Shown: positions 1-5,418 of the stretch, piece by piece
Numbering within the stretch: the stretch's first letter is position 1
Layout of the letters: every line of letters starts with the position of its first letter
DNA from: Pseudomonadota bacterium
GTDB taxonomy: Bacteria > Pseudomonadota > Gammaproteobacteria > Acidiferrobacterales > UBA6901
DNA length: 6,815 bases
Reading direction: 5' to 3'
NCBI GenBank assembly: GCA_021783175.1
Contig: JAJXUF010000155.1
Coordinates: forward strand, 1-6,815
The notes under the pieces: generated by a model
Seen by the model: only the letters and a program-made list of their open reading frames with translations
What the model was told of the DNA's origin: nothing
Databases searched by the model: none
Position numbers and translations under genes: made by a program

Positions 1-207
1 CGCATGCTCGCTGACGGCAGCGCAAAGTTTACGCGGGCCATCGGTCTTGAGCAGGATCTGAGCGAGCGTGATATGGGGTTGCGCTGCAAGCGTTTCTCCA
101 TGCTAATCGATAATGGTGCGATTAAGGCGCTGAACATCGAGGAGCCGGGAAAATTCGAGGTGAGTGACGCCGAAACGATGTTGTATCAGCTGAGCAAGAT
201 GCCTTGA
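1..207 (+). CDS. Peroxiredoxin, Prx5/redoxin type (3' end only)
   Basis: This is the last 68 codons of a thiol peroxidase that reduces hydrogen peroxide and organic hydroperoxides in the cytoplasm. The frame is open from the first base, so the gene begins upstream and the ATG at base 4 is internal. Seen: the block CKRFSMLIDNGAIKALNIEE, which matches the Prx5 signature (human PRDX5 has KRFSMVVQDGIVKALNVE at the same place); its Arg is the family's active-site arginine. The peroxidatic Cys lies outside the window. Where mammalian Prx5 carries its resolving Cys (in LTCSL), this protein reads FEVSD, so that Cys is absent. The only Cys in the fragment is just before KRFS. Inference: reduction by glutathione/glutaredoxin or another external thiol, as in many bacterial Prx5 enzymes. 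Family assignment is firm; the reductant is not. Confidence 0.9.
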   Translation, partial: RMLADGSAKFTRAIGLEQDLSERDMGLRCKRFSMLIDNGAIKALNIEEPGKFEVSDAETMLYQLSKMP

Positions 208-228
208 TTAAAGGCGCCTGTTTTGTTT
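201..228 (+). terminator. Weak intrinsic terminator candidate for the peroxiredoxin gene
   Basis: A GCCTT/AAGGC stem (201-205 with 211-215) with a 5-nt loop overlaps the stop codon. A T-rich run, TTTTGTTT (221-228), begins 5 nt after the stem. The stem is only 5 bp and the gap before the T run is long, so termination may be partial. The palindrome AGGCGCCT nearby offers an alternative pairing. Confidence 0.3.
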
Positions 229-254
229 GGCACGGCGTGGAGATGAGCCATGTG

Positions 255-355
255 AGAGACAATTGCACCCTGGATGCCGGCAGGGTGCTTGGGCGGAAAT
301 CGGGTACAAACCCAGTGCCGTCCCGCGGAGGCGTCTTGCGGAAGGAATTGTCTCT
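255..355 (+). ncRNA. Candidate structured RNA (unrecognised family)
   Basis: AGAGACAATT (255-264) is perfectly complementary to AATTGTCTCT (346-355), giving a 10-bp closing helix. Directly against it lies a perfect 8-bp hairpin, GCACCCTG/CAGGGTGC (265-272 with 281-288), with loop GATGCCGG. A third arm pairs GGGCGG (291-296) with CCGTCCC (318-324, one bulged T) and is capped by GGGT-ACAA-ACCC (302-313). Together these make a junction of about 101 nt. The strand is inferred, since the helices exist on both. No T run follows on either strand, so it could be a leader, a processed 3' UTR of the peroxiredoxin mRNA, or an RNA ending elsewhere. The 3' strand of the third arm, with its CCCGC, superficially resembles a cobalamin riboswitch core, but a B12 box is lacking. 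Five GGA triplets (272, 295, 327, 340, 344) also allow a CsrA/RsmA-binding RNA as an idea. No known family is claimed. Confidence 0.4.
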
Positions 356-432
356 GCTTCCGGCGCGACCGGGTTGGCCGTCGGACGTGTCATCCGGTCC
401 CGCCAGACAAGCGTTTATCAAGAGGTGATCGC

Positions 433-465
433 ATGATGCTTGCGGACCAGTCCAGCCGCCGGTGA
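433..465 (+). CDS. Possible 10-codon leader ORF with extended Shine-Dalgarno
   Basis: The ORF would encode MMLADQSSRR. Its interest lies in the ribosome site. AGAGGTGATC (421-430) matches, apart from one missing G, the sequence complementary to the 3' end of 16S rRNA (AGGAGGTGATC). GAGG sits 7 nt before the ATG, an ideal spacing. The peptide is very short and has no run of one amino acid, so a classical attenuation leader is not evident. It could equally be a chance match or a ribosome-binding decoy. It ends about 44 nt before the promoter candidate at 509, so it need not be on the lipoprotein transcript. Confidence 0.2.
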   Translation: MMLADQSSRR

Positions 466-508
466 CACCGTCTCCAAGCCCGCAGGCAGGCAATGTTCAT
501 CGGAACTT

Positions 509-537
509 ATGACTTTGCTCCGTGCCTTATGTAGAAT
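509..537 (+). promoter_or_regulatory. Sigma70-type promoter candidate for the lipoprotein gene
   Basis: The -35 ATGACT (509-514, 4/6) and the -10 TAGAAT (532-537, 5/6) are separated by exactly 17 nt. The predicted start, near 543-545, coincides with the first base of a 6-bp hairpin (544-568). That would give a leader of roughly 195 nt before the GTG at 741. Confidence 0.4.
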
Positions 538-543
538 GCCGAT

Positions 544-740
544 TCCTGCAAAACCCGGCGCGGCAGGAGGGATTGGCGAACCGGTGCCGGCCTGACGTGG
601 CCCGCCATCCGGGCAAAAGTCGGGGTTCTGTCCGGCATGATGCGGTCCGCGGCCCGTACTTGGCGGGGCTGAACCCAGATATGTGCTGCCGGGTAGTTGT
701 CAGCTGAGCGGTATTGATGCGCTCATTGCGAGGGGGAGAA
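544..740 (+). other. Hairpin-rich untranslated leader
   Basis: If the promoter at 509-537 is used, this is the 5' leader of the lipoprotein mRNA. It begins with TCCTGC/GCAGGA (544-549 with 563-568) and contains GCCCG/CGGGC (600-604 with 610-614) followed by AAAAG, as well as further GC-rich dyads (CCGGTGCCGG near 581). A purine-rich ribosome site, AGGGGG (731-736), sits at its end. I do not recognise a riboswitch class in it. Confidence 0.3.
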
Positions 741-2408
741 GTGCGTTTCGTAGTCAGTGTTCGCCGCCTGGCCACTATTCTGGCGGTTTCAATCCTTTCG
801 GCATGCGGGACCGGCAGCACGCAACCCCTGACCACCGTTTCCACGAACAGTATCAGTTTTGTCGCTGTCAGCCCGGATGCGGCGGCGCCGAACTCGCAAA
901 CCGTGACTGCGGCGGTCAGCGCCGGTGCTGTATCGCTTGCGGTTCTTCATTCCGGCTCGGCCATTGGCAATGTCACCCAGAGCTCATCCGGAAATACGAC
1001 GCAGATTGTGGTTGACCCCGCATCACCCGGCACCCTGGGGGCCGGTAATTTCACTGGCATCATCACGGTCACCGGGTATAGCTGTTCCAATGCGGCCTGT
1101 AGTCCGCCCGTTTCCGGTAATTCGCAGGTCGTAAATGTGAGCTATCTGGTACCGCCGATTGTAAGAGAAGTCGCGCCGTACGTGGGATTCAGTGCATCCG
1201 GCAACGTCATCATACGCGGCCAGGGCTTTGACCAATTCCCAGTGCAAAACGTATTGTTCAATGGCAGTCCGATTTACACAACTTCTTTCAGTGTCGTGAG
1301 CGATACAGAGATTGAGGCCAGTTATTCGGGGCTTGTTCCGGGAACATATGCGGTGAACATTCAGGTACCACCCAACGCCGGCACGGTTACGTCCGGGGCC
1401 AATCTGGTAATCATGAATCCGCAAACCTATTCCGCGACCACCGTGCCGTATCCCGCCGGGCTGACAGTGAGCACGGTGAATAGAATCCTGTACGATCCTG
1501 TGCGTCAGGATCTTGTCGTGGCGGTCGGCACATCGCCTACGGGTCCGGGAGAGATCCTGGACTACCCGTATTCCGTAGGTGTGTGGGCGACTACGCCCAA
1601 CTCCGTAGCCGTCATCCCCAGTCTCTCGGATATTGCGCTGTCCACGCAAGGTAAAGAGTTGCTGGCGTTGTCGCAACAGGGGTTGACGCAACTGACACCG
1701 GCAACGCTCGGCCAGGTCGCGGGCACCACGACCTCGGCGCCGTCACTTCCGGCGGGTTCGTATTTCAAGAATCTTGCCGTGGTCAATGACGGCACTGCCA
1801 TCCTCACAACCGGGTATGCCGGTAGTCAGGCGACGCCGTTGTACGAATATGCGATACACAATACTTCTGCGCACAGCCTAGGATTTTTCCAGCTATCGAA
1901 CTCGCCCAGCCTGGACAATTCAACTCCCGCGGCGTCGCTTGATGGATCGGTCGTTGCATTGGTGCAGGGCGATTCGTCGCTCCTGACCGCGCCCAACACC
2001 TATTATTACACCGCCTCGTCCGCATCCTTCGGATCTAGCAGTGCTACCGTGAACCAGAATGCGATACCTCCATCCATCGATGGTACGGCTGCCCATGTCG
2101 TGCTGAACGGAACCTATGTTTACGATGCAAACTATAATCTCCTCGGTACTTTGCAGCCGCCTGGAACGGATACGCCGGTCGCCGTTGCCATCAGCCCGGA
2201 CGGGAGCACGGCATATATGTATGATTCAGCCGGAGTGATATCGAGCTTCAATTTGCTGGCAGGTGCGGTAAATGGCGTGTTTGTGGCAAACGCGCAGCAG
2301 GTTACTCCACCCAATCCGGGAAGTTCGGTCAGCATGGCCATCAGTCCCGATGGCAAAACGCTGTTCCTTGCGGGCACGACCCAGATCGTGGTCCAGCCTG
2401 TCCCATGA
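741..2408 (+). CDS. Secreted lipoprotein: Ig/BACON-like, IPT/TIG and beta-propeller-like domains
   Basis: A protein of 555 residues, probably anchored by lipid to the outer membrane and facing the periplasm or cell surface. The GTG at 741 is chosen because AGGGGG lies just upstream and it yields a compact type II signal: MRFVVSVRR, a hydrophobic stretch, then lipobox LSAC with Cys22. An ATG at 717 would add eight residues. After a Ser/Thr-rich linker, residues about 35-138 look like an Ig/BACON-like beta domain, including GNFTGIITVTGY and a CSNAAC pair that may form a disulfide. Residues about 138-225 fit an IPT/TIG domain (NVIIRGQGFDQFPVQNVLFNG, then PGTYAVNIQVP). The remainder, about 240-555, looks like a beta-propeller with YVTN/WD-like blades: LYDPVRQDLVVAVG, then AISPDGSTAYMYD and AISPDGKTLFLAG near the end. 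No catalytic motif is visible. A binding or adhesion role is inference. The next gene encodes an outer-membrane barrel, so the two may act together. Confidence 0.85.
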   Translation: MRFVVSVRRLATILAVSILSACGTGSTQPLTTVSTNSISFVAVSPDAAAPNSQTVTAAVSAGAVSLAVLHSGSAIGNVTQSSSGNTTQIVVDPASPGTLGAGNFTGIITVTGYSCSNAACSPPVSGNSQVVNVSYLVPPIVREVAPYVGFSASGNVIIRGQGFDQFPVQNVLFNGSPIYTTSFSVVSDTEIEASYSGLVPGTYAVNIQVPPNAGTVTSGANLVIMNPQTYSATTVPYPAGLTVSTVNRILYDPVRQDLVVAVGTSPTGPGEILDYPYSVGVWATTPNSVAVIPSLSDIALSTQGKELLALSQQGLTQLTPATLGQVAGTTTSAPSLPAGSYFKNLAVVNDGTAILTTGYAGSQATPLYEYAIHNTSAHSLGFFQLSNSPSLDNSTPAASLDGSVVALVQGDSSLLTAPNTYYYTASSASFGSSSATVNQNAIPPSIDGTAAHVVLNGTYVYDANYNLLGTLQPPGTDTPVAVAISPDGSTAYMYDSAGVISSFNLLAGAVNGVFVANAQQVTPPNPGSSVSMAISPDGKTLFLAGTTQIVVQPVP

Positions 2409-2439
2409 AGCAAAGTCCGCTCGGCATTGCGACAGCAGA

Positions 2440-2445
2440 TATAAT
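2440..2445 (+). promoter_or_regulatory. Consensus -10 box (TATAAT) ahead of the outer-membrane gene
   Basis: A perfect TATAAT lies 55 nt before the ATG at 2501, in the 92-nt gap after the lipoprotein gene. No good -35 stands 16-18 nt upstream (the region reads about TCCGCTC) and there is no extended-10 TG, so an activator may be needed. No terminator follows the lipoprotein stop, so read-through from upstream is also possible. Confidence 0.4.
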
Positions 2446-2500
2446 TTGCCGGTTTCGCATTGAATCGCTTTGAGCTTTGACGAATAACGAGAATGTTTCC

Positions 2501-3283
2501 ATGAAACGCCTATCACTCGCCGTTCTGCTGGCTTTGTACGGCTCCCTTGCACTTGCCGACGAACCAGCGGTGAGCAAAACAAACTACCAATTCACCTATG
2601 TGTCTGGCGACATCAATACATCGGGCGGCAGCGACAGCCGCGCTTTCGGGGCAACAGGCAGTGTAACGTTTCCTTTGTTTGGATATCTCGGCGGATCGTT
2701 GTCCGGCAGTTACCTTCATACTTCGCTTGCAGCGAACTATCCCAGCGGCGCCAGCGGCACCACTCTTGCCAGCGCTGCGCCTCATGCCAGCCTCGACGAC
2801 GGAAGTCTCGCGGGTACGCTGTTTTTGCGTGATCCGACCATCGGACGACTTGGCGTCGGCTTTGGACGGGAACGGTTAAGGTCGAGCAGCGACTCGACTT
2901 TTCTTATTTCCGGAACGGACAAACTGGACGGCACGTTTTATGCTGGGGAAGCGGAATACTACCTTTCGAGAGTAACGCTCGCGGCTTCACGCACGCAGAC
3001 CAAGTTCAATGCGTTCAACAAGGTGGACGGAGACGCGCTTGCCGTCAGCTGGTATCCGTCAAATATCATGCGTGTAAAGGCGATGGCCGAAGGCATGTAT
3101 TTCAAGAACACTTACAGCCTGGCCCTGGAGTATCAGCCGGAATTTCTCGACAACTCAGCCGGTGTTGGGATCAGTTATTCAAGGCAACATCAGACTTTTA
3201 CGAATAATACCGTTATGGTCGAAATATCGTATTACTTCGGCAATCGTGTCGACTTGCTCAGGCGCGATCGATATTACCGGTGA
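2501..3283 (+). CDS. Outer-membrane beta-barrel protein, uncharacterised
   Basis: A 260-residue exported protein. The ATG at 2501 is chosen over the upstream TTG at 2477 because it begins a textbook Sec signal, MKRLSLAVLLALYGSLALA, with cleavage before Asp20 (ALA-D). A modest GAGA ribosome site lies 8 nt upstream. The mature part is rich in Gly, Ser, Tyr and Phe, lacks cysteine and shows alternating hydrophobic strands typical of a barrel: TNYQFTYVSG, FPLFGYLGGSLSGSYLH, RLGVGFGRERL, FYAGEAEYYLSRVTLAASRT, YSLALEYQPEF, NTVMVEISYYFG. Its length suits about 10-12 strands. Unusually, the last strand is followed by a basic tail, RVDLLRRDRYYR, rather than ending in a terminal aromatic. I cannot assign a substrate. 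It sits behind the lipoprotein gene and in front of a terminator, so the pair forms a unit. The barrel call rests on composition and strand pattern, not on a named family. Confidence 0.8.
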   Translation: MKRLSLAVLLALYGSLALADEPAVSKTNYQFTYVSGDINTSGGSDSRAFGATGSVTFPLFGYLGGSLSGSYLHTSLAANYPSGASGTTLASAAPHASLDDGSLAGTLFLRDPTIGRLGVGFGRERLRSSSDSTFLISGTDKLDGTFYAGEAEYYLSRVTLAASRTQTKFNAFNKVDGDALAVSWYPSNIMRVKAMAEGMYFKNTYSLALEYQPEFLDNSAGVGISYSRQHQTFTNNTVMVEISYYFGNRVDLLRRDRYYR

Positions 3284-3290
3284 CGCTGTG

Positions 3291-3312
3291 GCCCGCCGTT
3301 AGGCGGGTTCTT
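3291..3312 (+). terminator. Intrinsic terminator after the outer-membrane gene
   Basis: CCCGCC (3292-3297) pairs perfectly with GGCGGG (3302-3307) around a GTTA tetraloop, with a possible closing G-T pair, followed by TTCTT. It lies 8 nt past the stop codon. The stem is strong but the T run is interrupted. Confidence 0.6.
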
Positions 3313-3377
3313 GTACCTCCCTCTTTGAATAGGCAAACACCGCCGATCTCCCTGCTTTCGAGGATGCGCAGATATTA

Positions 3378-3406
3378 TTGAGCTCAGGGGCTTTGGCTAA
3401 TATGCT
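3378..3406 (+). promoter_or_regulatory. Sigma70-type promoter candidate for the methyltransferase cluster
   Basis: The -35 TTGAGC (3378-3383, 4/6) and the -10 TATGCT (3401-3406, 4/6) are spaced by 17 nt. The expected start near 3413 would leave about 245 nt of leader before the methyltransferase, containing the dyad at 3435-3463 and the small ORF at 3508. It is the best-spaced candidate in this gap, but both boxes are imperfect. Confidence 0.3.
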
Positions 3407-3434
3407 TTTTCCTCAGACTGTCTTCCGTCCAATG

Positions 3435-3463
3435 TTCACGCCTGTCGCGCGTCGTAGCGTGAA
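3435..3463. repeat. Inverted repeat TTCACGC-N15-GCGTGAA
   Basis: Perfect 7-bp arms at 3435-3441 and 3457-3463, separated by 15 nt of GC-rich sequence. It lies 4 nt before a TTGACG hexamer (3468-3473), so it could be an operator. If transcribed, it could be a hairpin in the leader. No T run follows, so it is not a terminator. Confidence 0.35.
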
Positions 3464-3507
3464 GAAGTTGACGGGCGTCGGCACATTCGTGTGCTAGGCT
3501 ATCGGAC

Positions 3508-3663
3508 ATGGCAAAGCCTTCCCCCGCGTCCGATACTATGTTGCGACCTGGGGTAGGCGTGGAGCGCACCCCGACACGGGTCGATCAGGCATGGGGAAAG
3601 GAAGAGAATAGTCGCGCGAGGATCGTTAACCCCAGGCAGTTGGCGTCGATTGGAAAACGATGA
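3508..3663 (+). CDS. Possible small ORF, 51 residues, overlapping the next start by ATGA
   Basis: This ORF runs from ATG 3508 to the TGA at 3661-3663, and that TGA overlaps the methyltransferase start as ATGA (3660-3663), the classic layout for translational coupling. The product begins MAKPSPASDTMLRPGVG and ends NPRQLASIGKR; it is hydrophilic and basic with no signal, helix pattern or known motif. A weak ribosome site (AGG at 3496-3498) precedes it. GC at third codon positions is not clearly raised, which argues against strong coding constraint. An internal ATG at 3538 would give a 41-residue version. It may be a real small protein, an upstream regulatory ORF, or chance. No function is proposed. 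Confidence 0.22.
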   Translation: MAKPSPASDTMLRPGVGVERTPTRVDQAWGKEENSRARIVNPRQLASIGKR

Positions 3664-4277
3664 AGCCCTATTCCGAGGCATGTGACCGAAACCGGCAACC
3701 GATTCTCGAGGTTCTCGCGCGAGTATTTGTCGACCGGCAGCAGGTGCTTGAAATCGGCAGCGGTACTGGGCAGCACGCGGTCTACTTTGGAGCGCAGCTC
3801 CCGCATCTGCAGTGGCAGACAAGCGATTTGCCGGAAAACCACACCGGCATTCAAGCGTGGTTGGACGTTTCGCGTCTCGCCAATGTCCTTCCTCCGCTAG
3901 CGCTTGACGTCGCTGGCAACTGGCCGGATATTCATGTAGATGCAGCGTTCAGCGCCAATACCCTGCACATCATGTCCTGGCCGCAGGTGGAGGCCATGTT
4001 TCGTGGCTTGGGGCGAGTATTGGCGCGCGACGGCGTGTTGTGCATTTATGGTCCATTCAACTACCGCGGCGCGTTCACCAGCGAAAGTAACGCGCAATTC
4101 GATGTCTGGCTCAAGGCGCGCGATGCAGCGAGCGGCATTCGCAATTTCGAGGCGGTGGATGCGCTGGCGCGCGTCTATGGGCTTGTGCTGGCGGAAGACA
4201 TAGCCATGCCGGTAAACAATCGTTTGCTGGTGTGGAGAAGTTCGCCGATTGATGATGATTCAACCAGCGGTATTTAA
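3660..4277 (+). CDS. DUF938 (METTL26-like) SAM-dependent methyltransferase
   Basis: A complete 205-residue soluble protein of the DUF938 family, related to eukaryotic METTL26. Its methyl acceptor is not established. Seen: the start MKPYSEACDRNRQPILEVL matches the family's N-terminal signature; SAM-binding motif I is VLEIGSGTGQHAVYFG (about residues 29-44); an acidic SDLPENH follows (about 55-61); SANTLHIMSW is at about 98-107; YGPFNYRGAFTSESNAQFD (about 130-148) and GIRNFEAVD (159-167) are family hallmarks; and the C-terminal EDIAMPVNNRLLVWR (179-193) matches the conserved MPxNNxLLVxR ending. GGAAAA lies 5 nt before the ATG. Length and motif order fit an intact Rossmann-fold enzyme. It stands 24 nt before the membrane-protein gene and probably shares its transcript. 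Confidence 0.9.
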   Translation: MKPYSEACDRNRQPILEVLARVFVDRQQVLEIGSGTGQHAVYFGAQLPHLQWQTSDLPENHTGIQAWLDVSRLANVLPPLALDVAGNWPDIHVDAAFSANTLHIMSWPQVEAMFRGLGRVLARDGVLCIYGPFNYRGAFTSESNAQFDVWLKARDAASGIRNFEAVDALARVYGLVLAEDIAMPVNNRLLVWRSSPIDDDSTSGI

Positions 4278-4301
4278 GATAACTGGCGGCAGAGGTCGAA
4301 C

Positions 4302-4658
4302 ATGACAGGCGATGTAATGCATCCGCAAGACAGCTCTCAGGACGAGCAGAAGCTGATCAGATTGGCCACGGTGGTGTACGTGCTGCAGGCCGTGGGTCTG
4401 TTGCTTCCGGTAAGTCTGATCGTCGGAGTAATCATTGACTACGTCAAACTGCCGGACACTTCCGGTAGCTGGATTGAATCGCACTTTCGCTGGCAAATAC
4501 GCACTTTTTGGGTGGTTTTGGTTCTGGTGATCGTGGGAGTCCTTACATTCCTGCTCGTGGTGGGCTACTTCGTGCTGATTGGTACCTGTATCTGGCTCAT
4601 CTATCGCATCATCAAGGGCTGGCTCTTTCTCAATGACCGAAAGGCGCTCATGGGTTGA
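4302..4658 (+). CDS. COG3671/DUF4870-like small membrane protein
   Basis: A 118-residue inner-membrane protein of unknown function. A hydrophilic N-terminus of about 20 residues precedes helix 1 (about 22-48, ending GVIIDYVKL). Next comes the family hallmark SWIESHFRWQIRTFW (56-70), then two closely packed hydrophobic helices (about 69-85 and 87-103), and finally YRIIKGWLFLND (101-112). The ESHFRWQIRTFW block with the closing YRIxKGWLxLND is what identifies the family. The ATG at 4302 is preferred because AGAGG (4291-4295) lies 6 nt upstream; an ATG at 4317 is possible. It follows the methyltransferase by 24 nt, which suggests co-transcription. The family is found widely in proteobacteria as a conserved but uncharacterised protein. 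Confidence 0.88.
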   Translation: MTGDVMHPQDSSQDEQKLIRLATVVYVLQAVGLLLPVSLIVGVIIDYVKLPDTSGSWIESHFRWQIRTFWVVLVLVIVGVLTFLLVVGYFVLIGTCIWLIYRIIKGWLFLNDRKALMG

Positions 4659-4691
4659 GCTCTCCCTGCAATGTGCCGCCGCGGTGGCGCG

Positions 4692-4700
4692 TGATACCAT
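4692..4700 (+). promoter_or_regulatory. Extended -10 candidate before tsaB
   Basis: TGaTACCAT (4692-4700) fits an extended -10 with a 4/6 core. The -35 position (TGTGCC) is poor. The start would fall near 4707, about 24 nt before the tsaB ATG. It is a possible internal promoter in the 72-nt gap. Confidence 0.22.
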
Positions 4701-4730
4701 GGTGTTGTTTGTTGCCGGCACGCAACTCCA

Positions 4731-5402
4731 ATGAAAATACTCGCCCTGGATACTTCCACCGCCGCCTGTTCCGTTGCTCTCTGGATCGACGGCTCAATAT
4801 CTGAAAAATTTGAACTGGGCGCGCAGCATTCGCAGCGCATTCTTTCCATGGTGGAGGAGGTATTAATCGAGGCCGGATTGACACTTCCTGCGCTCGATGC
4901 GCTGGCCTTTGGGCGTGGTCCCGGATCGTTCACCGGTCTGCGCATCGGTGCCGGTGTCGTCCAGGGATTGGGCTTTGCTGCGGATCTTCCAGTTGTTCCG
5001 GTTTCTTCCTTGGCCGCCCTGGCCGAAGGCGAGCAACGTCCCCAGGTACTCGCTGCACTCGATGCGCGTATGAGCCAGGTATATTGGGCGGCTTATCAAC
5101 GCGGTGCAGACAATCGCCTGGAACTGGTCGGCCGCGAGCTGGTGGCAGCGCCGCACGAGCTGCCTGCCCCCGAGTCATCAGGTTGGTGGGGTAGCGGCAG
5201 CGGGTGGGATGTTTACAGCCAGCAACTTCTGGAGCGATGGCCCAACCGCATTGCAGGCTGGTCTGCACGCAGCTTTCCGCGAGCGCGCGATATTGCGATC
5301 CTGGGCGCAGTAGGGGTTGCTGCCGGCGAGGCACTAGCGGCCGAGCGTGCATTGCCGGTCTATCTGCGTGACGATGTGGCCAAGAAGTCCGCTGAACAGT
5401 GA
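4731..5402 (+). CDS. tsaB: TsaB, tRNA threonylcarbamoyladenosine synthesis protein
   Basis: TsaB is the scaffold-like ASKHA-fold partner of TsaD (with TsaE) in the complex that transfers threonylcarbamoyl from TsaC-made threonylcarbamoyl-AMP to A37 of ANN-decoding tRNAs (t6A37). It acts in the cytoplasm and is usually essential in proteobacteria. Seen: the N-terminal MKILALDTSTAACSVALW (1-18), the conserved AQHSQRILSMV (31-41), the diagnostic GRGPGSFTGLRIG (61-73) followed by VVQGLGFAADLPVVPVSSLAALA, and the C-terminal LPVYLRDDVAKKS (about 208-220). The 223-residue length is normal for the family. The ATG at 4731 is fixed by the N-terminal motif, although no strong ribosome site precedes it. 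Neighbours: the membrane protein 72 nt upstream and mutS2 71 nt downstream. tsaD and tsaE are not in the window. Confidence 0.96.
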   Translation: MKILALDTSTAACSVALWIDGSISEKFELGAQHSQRILSMVEEVLIEAGLTLPALDALAFGRGPGSFTGLRIGAGVVQGLGFAADLPVVPVSSLAALAEGEQRPQVLAALDARMSQVYWAAYQRGADNRLELVGRELVAAPHELPAPESSGWWGSGSGWDVYSQQLLERWPNRIAGWSARSFPRARDIAILGAVGVAAGEALAAERALPVYLRDDVAKKSAEQ

Positions 5403-5418
5403 AACGATCAGGTCTTTT

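Larger units (their letters stand above)
208..740. other. Long intergenic region, no protein gene recognised
   Basis: This 533-base stretch lies between the peroxiredoxin stop and the lipoprotein start. Short ORFs exist in several frames on both strands, but none has recognisable protein features. What can be supported is listed separately: a structured RNA candidate (255-355), a 10-codon ORF with a strong ribosome site (433-465), a promoter candidate (509-537) and a hairpin-rich leader (544-740). Bases 356-420 and 466-508 show only short imperfect dyads, with nothing I can name. Confidence 0.6.
3284..3659. other. Intergenic region between the outer-membrane and methyltransferase genes
   Basis: This stretch of 376 bases has no established gene. 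It holds the terminator at 3291-3312, a promoter candidate at 3378-3406, a 7-bp dyad at 3435-3463 followed by a TTGACG box (3468-3473), and a possible 51-codon ORF (3508-3663). A long imperfect repeat pairs CCTTCCCC (3518-3525) with GGGGAAAGG near 3594-3602. The minus-strand ORFs here look like shadows. Confidence 0.5.

Noticed and set aside
228..242. Sigma54 promoter (TGGCACG)
   Set aside because: TGGCAC is present, but the -12 TTGC element is not found at the required spacing (the position reads GGAG).
301..314. tRNA T-arm (GGGT..CAAA..CCC)
   Set aside because: The loop length and the lack of acceptor, D and anticodon arms rule out a tRNA.
289..330. Cobalamin riboswitch core
   Set aside because: The GGGTACAAACCC arm and CCCGC resemble the B12 element core, but the invariant GGTG loop and a proper 3' B12 box are missing, and the enclosing 10-bp helix does not fit the known fold. 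The neighbours have no B12 link.
255..355. MITE with AGAGACAATT terminal repeats
   Set aside because: No target-site duplication flanks the repeats, and no second copy is seen in the window. The internal hairpin adjoining the repeat fits RNA folding better.
204..465. Overlapping 60-75 residue ORFs on both strands after the peroxiredoxin gene
   Set aside because: They overlap one another in several frames, have no good start sites and show no protein motif. The only notable start is the tiny ORF at 433.
1023..1691. 222-residue minus-strand ORF
   Set aside because: It is antisense to the lipoprotein gene, whose signal, TIG and propeller motifs are clear. The minus-strand product shows no motif or ribosome site.
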